20,792 nucleotides of DNA, taken from NCBI GenBank assembly GCA_900546995.1, contig URFF01000029.1, positions 1 to 20,792 on the forward strand. The letters run 5' to 3'. The DNA is from an uncultured Sutterella sp. GTDB taxonomy: Bacteria > Pseudomonadota > Gammaproteobacteria > Burkholderiales > Burkholderiaceae_F. This document shows, piece by piece, positions 15,390-20,792 of the stretch (within the stretch, counting starts at the first letter, position 1; each line of letters begins with the position of its first letter). The position numbers and the translations under genes are program-made. Under the pieces are notes generated by a model. It was not told the DNA's origin. It worked only from the letters and a program-made list of their open reading frames with translations, and ran no database searches.

Positions 15390-15956
15390 TTAAATCAAAG
15401 CATTGGCTTTTAGCCAACGATCCATATTTTCTTCCAAATCCGAACCGCCCTGGTAGTGCACGGACAATCCTTCGCAAACTTCGGAGTTCGGGGCTAATTT
15501 TGATATGTCTGTGACACTTTGTCCCAACCGTCCGCCACCGTGACTGCAAAACGGCGCGATTCGCTTACCGGACAAATCATAGCTTTCTAAAAAACTTGCG
15601 ATGGGCATGGGGATGGTCGCCCACCAATTGGGGTAGCCGATAAAAATCGTGTCGTATTGTGCAATGTCAGCGATTTGATTTTTAATGCGCGGACGAGCAG
15701 CCTGGCGCTGATCGCGTTTAGCTTCATCAAGGCACTGGCTGTAATTGCTTGAGTACGGCTTTTCAAGTTCGATTTCAAAAAGATCAGCGCCGGTTTTCTC
15801 TCGTAAGAGATTGGCAATGTAGCGTGTGTTGCCGGACCAGGAGAAAAAGACAATTAACTTATTCGCTTTTTGAGCGGTTTGCGCAAAGGCACTGTTGACT
15901 GCTAGTGCTAATGAGGATAGCGTCAGTGAAGCAATGAAACGACGTCGATTCAGCAT
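15390..15956 (-). CDS. Tat-exported flavodoxin-fold protein
   Basis: From the ATG at 15956 the protein has 188 residues. The N-terminus MLNRRRFIASLTLSSLALA is a twin-arginine signal with a likely cut after AFA at 25, so the protein should fold and bind cofactor before export to the periplasm. The flavodoxin fold follows: FMN phosphate loop SWSGNT (39-44), a GYPNWWATIP flavin-facing loop (107-116) and PFCSHGGGRLG (about 135-145), close to the Flavodoxin_4-type family. AATAAGGAG upstream is 7 bases from this ATG and overlaps the stop codon of the preceding gene; an ATG 21 bases further out would sit inside that gene and delay the signal. Most flavodoxins are cytoplasmic, so export is notable. 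A role as electron carrier for the membrane protein downstream is inference. Confidence 0.85.
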   Translation of the reverse strand: MLNRRRFIASLTLSSLALAVNSAFAQTAQKANKLIVFFSWSGNTRYIANLLREKTGADLFEIELEKPYSSNYSQCLDEAKRDQRQAARPRIKNQIADIAQYDTIFIGYPNWWATIPMPIASFLESYDLSGKRIAPFCSHGGGRLGQSVTDISKLAPNSEVCEGLSVHYQGGSDLEENMDRWLKANALI

Positions 15957-15966
15957 GCGATTCTCC

Positions 15967-16797
15967 TTATTCGACATTTCGGGCTAAGCGTAAGCCGATA
16001 TCGAAGCTTTTATTAGATGGATTTTGAGCGGCACGATAACTGCTTCTGAGGTGTTTACCGAAGTCGTTGAAACCTCCGCCGCGATTGACCCTCAACTGGC
16101 CTTTGGGATTGCCTTGTGGGTCAGTACTGATTTGCTCTTGTGGATAGGAGCCATAGCGATCCCAACACCACTCCCAAACATTGCCGTGCATGTCATATAG
16201 CTCCCAAGCATTCGCGGTGAAACTACCAACCGGAACGGTTTCTCCACGATAGGTTTGACTGGGACGGTCGCGATAGGGATAGGTGCCGTAGTAATTGGCC
16301 TGATCCGCATTGATATTCTCGCCGGTGTTAAAGGGAGTGGTGGTACCGGCGCGAGCGGCGTATTCCCATTCGGATTCAGTGGGAAGTCGGTAGCCGTTGG
16401 CTTTTCTATTCCAAGTCACACTGATTCGACCATTTTCTTCTTTAACCGAATAAGCCGGTTGTCGACCCTCTTTTTGACTTAATGCGTTGCAAAAACGAAT
16501 GGCATCGAACCAAGTCAAATTTTCCACCGGGAGATTTTTGCCGATATGGGCACTTGGATTGACACCCATTACACTTTCATACAAAGCTTGTGAGACTTCA
16601 TATTGAGACATTTGAAACGCAGAGATGGATACTTGGTGTCGAGTTTCATCCTTTTGACGCTCAAACTCCGTGGTCGGGCTTCCCATCAAAAACTCCCCGG
16701 ATTGAATTTCAACCATGGAAACACTAACCGTTTGTGCATGAACAGAGCCTGAAATGCAAAATGCCGTTAGAAAGGCGAAATTGAAAAGACTCTTCAT
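15967..16797 (-). CDS. Secreted FGE-sulfatase-fold (SUMF1/EgtB/PvdO-like) protein
   Basis: The 276-residue protein starts with a Sec signal peptide (MKSLFNFAFLTAFCISGSVHA, cut after residue 21), preceded by AAAGGGGG. The FGE-sulfatase domain fills the rest: GEFLMGSP (34-41), RHQVSISAF, RFCNALS (101-107), RLPTESEWEYAAR (137-149), HGNVWEWCWD (204-213) and NRGGGFNDF to GLRLAR at the end. True formylglycine-generating enzymes need two cysteines in the C-terminal core, after the RGGS-like motif; none are present here (RGGGFNDFGKHLRSSYR). It is therefore unlikely to modify sulfatases and may be another enzyme or a binding protein. A longer in-frame ATG at 16860 would bury the signal peptide. It is the first gene of a three-gene operon with the flavodoxin and membrane protein. 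Confidence 0.87.
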   Translation of the reverse strand: MKSLFNFAFLTAFCISGSVHAQTVSVSMVEIQSGEFLMGSPTTEFERQKDETRHQVSISAFQMSQYEVSQALYESVMGVNPSAHIGKNLPVENLTWFDAIRFCNALSQKEGRQPAYSVKEENGRISVTWNRKANGYRLPTESEWEYAARAGTTTPFNTGENINADQANYYGTYPYRDRPSQTYRGETVPVGSFTANAWELYDMHGNVWEWCWDRYGSYPQEQISTDPQGNPKGQLRVNRGGGFNDFGKHLRSSYRAAQNPSNKSFDIGLRLARNVE

Positions 16798-17006
16798 ATG
16801 GCCCCCTTTATATTCAGAAACTCGTTTAAGTCTTTTGTTTGAGTTTTTAATATTGTCCAATAGGTCAAGGCGAAATTCTTATCCAAAATCAGCAAGCTAT
16901 TGAACATTTCTGCTTAAAAAATTGCGTACAAAAGCGAAGGTTTTTTGAGCTGAGGTTGCCAATGGAAGCCAAAACTTGACACAATGGCTTTTCAAAGGAG
17001 AGGACA
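16798..17006. other. Divergent intergenic region between the redox operon and the metal transporter
   Basis: This 209-base AT-rich gap must hold promoters for both directions, but I find no convincing -35/-10 pair for either. AAACTC at 16818-16823 and GAGTTT at 16841-16846 form a widely spaced inverted repeat close to the FGE-like gene start, a possible operator. TTGACA at 16976-16981 is too close to the transporter start to act as a normal -35 box. I see no coding potential or RNA gene here. Confidence 0.4.
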
Positions 17007-17804
17007 ATGGAATTACTTCAGATGATGAGCTGGGCAGCCATGGGAACCGGCTTTACGTTTTTAATGACCGCTTTAGGTGCCGCCAGTGTGTTTTTATTCA
17101 GAAAACAAGTCTCTGAGCTTGCTCATCGGTTGTCTCTGGGGTTAGCCGCTGGCATTATGATCGCCGCATCGGTTTGGAGTTTGCTCATTCCGGCGATGGA
17201 AGCGGCAGAGGCCGCTGGCACGGCGTCGTGGTTACCGGCTGCGGGCGGTTTTCTTTTGGGTGTGCTTTTTCTTTTGCTGCTTGATGAACTCCTACCTCAC
17301 TTGCACCCGGGCTCACATGATCCGGAAGGACCGAAAAGCGGTTTATCGCGCGCTTCCCTTTTATTTTTTGCGGTGACGTTACATAACATCCCCGAAGGGA
17401 TGAGTGTGGGATTGCTTTTCGTTGTTGCCGGTCAAACCGGCGATCCGGTTGCGCTCTCCGCAGCCTTTGCCTTAGCATTGGGTATGGGTATTCAAAATGT
17501 CCCGGAAGGGGCCTCTGTCGCTTTGCCTTTGCGGCAGGAAGGCTATACCGCCAAGCGGGCCTTTGCGTTCGGAGCGCTTTCCGGGTTGGCAGAACCGGTT
17601 TTCGGTATCGGTGTGGTTTTGGTGGCCGCTTGGATTACTCCGTTTATGCCGTGGCTTTTGGCTTTCAGTGCGGGTGCCATGATGTATGTGGTTGTTGAAG
17701 AACTTATTCCTGAAGCACATTTGGGCGAACACTCCAACGTCGGTACATTAAGTGTCATGGCCGGTTTTCTCATCATGATGGTGCTTGACTGCGCTTTAGG
17801 CTGA
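17007..17804 (+). CDS. ZIP-family divalent metal transporter (GufA/ZupT-like)
   Basis: ZIP proteins move zinc, iron or manganese into the cytoplasm across the inner membrane. This 265-residue protein has about eight membrane helices. The two metal-site helices carry HNIPEGMSVG (126-135) and QNVPEGASVALP (163-174), the characteristic ZIP binuclear-site sequences, and a later helix runs into EELIPEAH (230-237). A histidine-bearing loop, HLHPGSHDPEGPK (98-110), lies between helices 3 and 4, the usual place for the variable metal-binding loop. AAGGAG lies 6 bases before the ATG. The proteins of the GufA branch have this form; the transported metal cannot be read from the sequence. The 3' end overlaps the convergent helicase gene by 9 bases. 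Confidence 0.93.
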   Translation: MELLQMMSWAAMGTGFTFLMTALGAASVFLFRKQVSELAHRLSLGLAAGIMIAASVWSLLIPAMEAAEAAGTASWLPAAGGFLLGVLFLLLLDELLPHLHPGSHDPEGPKSGLSRASLLFFAVTLHNIPEGMSVGLLFVVAGQTGDPVALSAAFALALGMGIQNVPEGASVALPLRQEGYTAKRAFAFGALSGLAEPVFGIGVVLVAAWITPFMPWLLAFSAGAMMYVVVEELIPEAHLGEHSNVGTLSVMAGFLIMMVLDCALG

Positions 17805-19928
17805 TTCCAATTTCGTCAACGGTGCTCTGAAAAGAATGTCCCGTTCGGTTTGAAGTTTGTCAAAGCGAATTCGATATGAAAGTGTTTTCGTATCGACTTC
17901 AAGAATTGTGCCCGCACCGAAAGCAGGGTGCGTGATTCGATCACCGGGATTAAATTGAACCTGAGACTGTTCAGCTATTTTGCGGTTTAAACGAGTTTCA
18001 AAACTCGCGGGCAGTTCCCTGACAAACTGCAAATTGTCTTTTCCGGCATCAAAGATAAAACGCGAAGGTAGCTTAAACGTGTTGTCGTTGTTAATGCCTT
18101 CGCTTTCACTTAAATAAAGCCGGTCAATCGCTCGCGTCATGGCCACGTAAGCAAGACGCCTTTCTTCATCCATTTCTTCCGCGGTTGTGACTTTTCTTGA
18201 TGGGAAAACCCCTTCGTTAAGTCCACAGATGAAAACCCGGTTAAATTCCATGCCTTTTGCAGTGTGGATCGTCATGAGTTTGACTGCACTTTGTTTTTCT
18301 TTGTTGTCGAGGTTACTCATAAGAGCGGCTTGAGTGAGAAATTCTTCCAATGTGGCGTCCGGATCAAGACCGGCTTCGTTGACGGCACGTTTGAGTTCCG
18401 CCACATTATCGAGTCGCTCCTGATCGGCTTGCAGTCGCAAATAATTTTCGTATCCGCTTCTATCCAAAATCTTTTGTAAGACTTCACCTAACGGGAGCGT
18501 AGCTAACTCCCGACGAGTCGATTCAATGGCGTATAGATATTGTTTGGCTCCGGTTGAGCGAAAGCTTTCCTGAGAGGCCATTTGTTGAAAGGCATCGTAA
18601 AGACTAATCTGATTTTCTTCAGCAACCGTTTTAAGAAGCTCAATTTTCTTTTTCCCGATTTTGCGCGACGGCACATTAATGGTTCGCAAAAAGGCGATAT
18701 CGTCGGCTTGGGTAAGCATTCGCAAGTAACAGATGCAATCTTTAATTTCACTTCGCGCGTAAAACTCAATCCCACTATAAATCTTGTAGGGGATTGATCG
18801 ACGCATAAAGCACTCTTCCAATGCGCGGCTTAGGTAATGAGCTCGATACAAAACGGCAAATTGATCAGGCCTTTGACCTTCTTGAATCCCTTTTTCGATT
18901 TCGTCAGCGATCCATTCGGCTTCTTCTTTTTCGCTTTGAGCGTGGAAAAAGAGTGGCAAAGGTCCCGGCGCTTTTGTGGCCGTCAGGCGTTTTGGATAAC
19001 GTAACTGATTCTTTTCAATTAAGGTATCCGCGGCTTTCAAAATCTCAGGACTGCTACGGTAATTCGTTGTTAAAACGATTGTCTGAGCATCGGGATACTT
19101 TTTGTCGAAGTCTAAGAAAAGCTTAACGTGAGCGTTGCGCCAGGTGTAAATCGTCTGATCAGGATCACCCACGATGAAAAGATTATTGTGTTTGGCTGAG
19201 AGCATTTGAGCGATCGCATATTGCCTGGCGCTCATATCCTGAAATTCGTCAATCATGACGTATTGGATTCGCTCCTGCCATTTGGCACGCGTGTCAGGGT
19301 AGTGTCTGAGAATGTACCCTGTGAAATTAATTAAGTCATTGAAGTCACAGGCAAAGTTCTTTTTCTGTTCGTACAGATAGCGCAGGAAAATGGCATCGTT
19401 AAGGGTGTCGGTGCGACGAATACGATCTTGCAGGTCATTGTTATCGAGTTGGAAAATTTCGTCGATATAGGTGTCTGCCATCATTTTGCGCGATTCAAGC
19501 ACCTCATCCATTTTTTGTTTGACGGTGGTTTCGCGCAAAGTGAGCCCCATCTCTTCAAAAATTTTTAGTAAGACTGCTCGTTGGTCTTCGGTATCTAAGA
19601 TGATGAAATTTTTAGGAAAATTGAGTAAATGAATTTCTTCTTTTAAAAATTGAACACAAAAAGCGTGCAGCGTGCAGATGTAACCTAAATCCAAATCACC
19701 GAGCCAGCCGCGGATGCGTTTTTTCATTTCGGCGGCGGCCTTATTGGTAAAGGTGACACACAAAATATTTCTAGCCGGAATGCCGAGCGTTTCGGTGAGA
19801 TAACAATAACGGGCCGTGAGAGCGCGAGTTTTTCCGGTACCGGGTCCGGCTAACACTCGAATGTGTCCCTCGGTTGTGGTTGCGGCCAGTTTTTGCTCAG
19901 TGTTTAATTCGGATAACCAGGTTGACAT
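17796..19928 (-). CDS. UvrD/PcrA-family ATP-dependent DNA helicase
   Basis: This 710-residue superfamily 1A 3'-5' helicase has Walker A AGPGTGKT (27-34), TFTNKAAAEMKKR (59-71), DEFQD (227-231), GDPDQTIYTWRNA (254-266), TNYRSS (288-293), TIHTAKGMEF (553-562) and YVAMTRA (594-600). The end, about 657-690, with FNPGDRITHPAFGAGTI, is the Tudor-like domain by which UvrD/PcrA proteins bind RNA polymerase. Length is near E. coli UvrD (720). Roles in repair, transcription-coupled repair or replication conflict are likely. Some segments, such as SGYENYLR and the GMEF form of motif V, look more like Gram-positive or Bacteroidetes PcrA-type proteins than E. coli UvrD; this is an impression. It is preceded by a good promoter and converges on the ZIP gene. 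Confidence 0.93.
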   Translation of the reverse strand: MSTWLSELNTEQKLAATTTEGHIRVLAGPGTGKTRALTARYCYLTETLGIPARNILCVTFTNKAAAEMKKRIRGWLGDLDLGYICTLHAFCVQFLKEEIHLLNFPKNFIILDTEDQRAVLLKIFEEMGLTLRETTVKQKMDEVLESRKMMADTYIDEIFQLDNNDLQDRIRRTDTLNDAIFLRYLYEQKKNFACDFNDLINFTGYILRHYPDTRAKWQERIQYVMIDEFQDMSARQYAIAQMLSAKHNNLFIVGDPDQTIYTWRNAHVKLFLDFDKKYPDAQTIVLTTNYRSSPEILKAADTLIEKNQLRYPKRLTATKAPGPLPLFFHAQSEKEEAEWIADEIEKGIQEGQRPDQFAVLYRAHYLSRALEECFMRRSIPYKIYSGIEFYARSEIKDCICYLRMLTQADDIAFLRTINVPSRKIGKKKIELLKTVAEENQISLYDAFQQMASQESFRSTGAKQYLYAIESTRRELATLPLGEVLQKILDRSGYENYLRLQADQERLDNVAELKRAVNEAGLDPDATLEEFLTQAALMSNLDNKEKQSAVKLMTIHTAKGMEFNRVFICGLNEGVFPSRKVTTAEEMDEERRLAYVAMTRAIDRLYLSESEGINNDNTFKLPSRFIFDAGKDNLQFVRELPASFETRLNRKIAEQSQVQFNPGDRITHPAFGAGTILEVDTKTLSYRIRFDKLQTERDILFRAPLTKLESA

Positions 19929-19950
19929 TTTTGTTCGCTCGTCTGTCTTA

Positions 19951-19979
19951 ATTAGATGAGTTTAGCGCCTTGATTTCAA
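19951..19979 (-). promoter_or_regulatory. Sigma-70-type promoter of the UvrD-like helicase
   Basis: Read on the - strand, TTGAAA (19974-19979) and TCTAAT (19951-19956), each differing from consensus at one position, are separated by exactly 17 bases. The expected start point lies near 19944, giving a very short leader before the ATG at 19928. It follows directly after the terminator of the PhoH gene, which makes an independent helicase transcript likely. Confidence 0.7.
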
Positions 19980-19984
19980 AATAC

Positions 19985-20012
19985 AAAAAAAGCGCCCGAG
20001 ATTTCGGCGCTC
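19985..20012 (-). terminator. Intrinsic terminator of the PhoH-family gene
   Basis: On the - strand AGCGCCGA pairs with TCGGGCGCT around an AATC loop with one bulged G, followed by seven T residues (A run 19985-19991 on the + strand). It lies about 20 bases past the PhoH stop codon. Confidence 0.85.
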
Positions 20013-20032
20013 AAATGTTGAGTCAAAATGCT

Positions 20033-20792
20033 CTAAAGCGATTCACTGGCGAAGTCGGCCAAACGACTTCGTTCACCGCGCTGAAGCGTCACATGACCGG
20101 AGTGTTCCCATCCTTTGAATCGATCAACAACATATGTGAGCCCTGATGACCCTTCGGTGAGGTAGGGGGTGTCGATTTGTGCGATATTGCCAAGGCAAAC
20201 GATCTTACTGCCGGGGCCCGCACGAGTAATCAGTGTTTTCATTTGTTTGGGTGAGAGATTTTGCGCCTCATCAATGATGACAAACTTATTAAGGAACGTG
20301 CGTCCGCGCATAAAGCTCATGCTTTTGACTTTGATTCGACTGCGAATCAAATCGTTGGCGGCATTGCGGCTCCAATCACTGGCCCCTTCCTGTTTATTGA
20401 GCACTTCAAGGTTGTCTTCCAAAGCGCCCATCCAGGGTAGCATTTTCTCTTCTTCGGTGCCGGGTAAAAAGCCGATTTCCTCTCCAACACTCACCGTCGC
20501 ACGGGTAAAGATGATTTCGCTAAAACGCCGCATATCCAGGGTTTGCGTGAGTGCCGCCGCTAACGTGATCAACGTCTTGCCGGTCCCAGCCTGACCTAAA
20601 AGGGTTACGAAATCAATTTCTGGATCCATAAGGAGGTCCAAGGCGAAGCATTGTTCTCGATTGCGTGCCGTGATACCCCAGACCGCGTATTTAGATTGCA
20701 TGTAGTCACGGATCACGCACAGCGTGGCGGTATTGCCTTCAATCGCTTTGACTTGCGCCATGAAACTGTTATCGGGCAGATAGACAAAGAGG
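20033..20792 (-). CDS. PhoH-family ATPase, C-terminal part (probable PIN-PhoH/PhoH2 type; start outside window)
   Basis: About 253 residues are visible and the frame remains open to the right edge, so the N-terminus is missing. The PhoH domain has Walker A GQAGTGKT, a GEEIGFLPGTEEEKMLPW stretch, the Walker B sequence FVIIDEAQNLSPKQMK, and GNIAQID near the end, all family signatures. PhoH proteins are P-loop ATPases linked to RNA handling. The visible sequence upstream of the first internal Met reads as a continuing chain (VYLPDNSF), and the following 50 residues fit the linker in proteins that have an N-terminal PIN nuclease domain fused to PhoH (PhoH2, YlaK-like). That subtype cannot be confirmed without the missing part. 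An internal ATG at 20761 has no good ribosome binding site and is not taken as the start. Confidence 0.9.
   Translation of the reverse strand, partial: LFVYLPDNSFMAQVKAIEGNTATLCVIRDYMQSKYAVWGITARNREQCFALDLLMDPEIDFVTLLGQAGTGKTLITLAAALTQTLDMRRFSEIIFTRATVSVGEEIGFLPGTEEEKMLPWMGALEDNLEVLNKQEGASDWSRNAANDLIRSRIKVKSMSFMRGRTFLNKFVIIDEAQNLSPKQMKTLITRAGPGSKIVCLGNIAQIDTPYLTEGSSGLTYVVDRFKGWEHSGHVTLQRGERSRLADFASESL

Noticed and set aside
15957..15977. Upstream ATG for the flavodoxin
   Set aside because: It overlaps the FGE-fold gene end and lies before the strong AAGGAG site, which points to the ATG at 15956 and gives a proper Tat signal.
16976..17006. TTGACA at 16976 as the -35 box of the ZIP gene
   Set aside because: A -10 box at normal spacing would fall on the Shine-Dalgarno site and start codon region, and none is present there.
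1..20792. Mobile element, prophage, CRISPR, toxin-antitoxin or defence island
   Set aside because: I found no transposase, integrase, repeat-spacer array, terminal inverted repeats or small toxin pairs. The helicases are RecBCD and UvrD-like housekeeping types with normal domains.

Overview
The window looks like a chromosomal segment of a Betaproteobacterium, probably an anaerobe-capable Burkholderiales of the Sutterellaceae type (Sutterella/Parasutterella-like). This is inferred from the rpsF-priB-rpsR-rplI cluster with dnaB just downstream, a complete RecBCD set, Gram-negative style exported proteins, moderate GC content, and an oxygen-sensitive class III ribonucleotide reductase. I see no rRNA, tRNA, CRISPR array, insertion sequence, integrase or phage gene. 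Nearly all DNA is coding, with short gaps and strong Shine-Dalgarno sites.

Layout. (1) 1-2092, + strand: the anaerobic ribonucleotide reductase NrdD, entering from the left edge, is split into two proteins. The catalytic barrel with its zinc site ends at 1074, and the glycyl-radical domain is a separate 61-residue protein with its own ribosome binding site. The radical-SAM activase NrdG follows behind a terminator-like hairpin. (2) 2159-3812, + strand: a strong promoter with a structured leader drives rpsF (S6), priB, rpsR (S18) and rplI (L9), closed by a strong terminator. (3) 3894-12655, + strand: recC, recB and recD, tightly packed, placed between rplI and dnaB. (4) 12782-14656, + strand: dnaB and a DUF456 membrane protein, ending at a bidirectional terminator. 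(5) 14718-16797, - strand: a three-gene operon, read from right to left, encoding a secreted FGE-sulfatase-fold protein, a Tat-exported flavodoxin and a membrane protein whose histidine spacing suggests a two-haem cytochrome b. (6) 17007-17804, + strand: a ZIP/GufA-type metal transporter, overlapping tail to tail with (7) 17796-19928, - strand: a UvrD/PcrA-type helicase with a C-terminal Tudor-like domain. (8) 20033 to the right edge, - strand: the C-terminal part of a PhoH-family ATPase, probably the PIN-PhoH (PhoH2) type.

How the genes fit together. Regions 1-4 and 7 form a DNA supply, replication and repair neighbourhood: dNTP synthesis without oxygen, primosome restart (PriB), the replicative helicase (DnaB), double-strand end processing (RecBCD) and a UvrD-like helicase. 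The ribosomal proteins share the PriB transcript. Region 5 is different: a compact envelope redox module that I cannot match to a characterised pathway. It and the split NrdD are the best candidates here for something under-described. The rest is ordinary housekeeping in a slightly unusual order.
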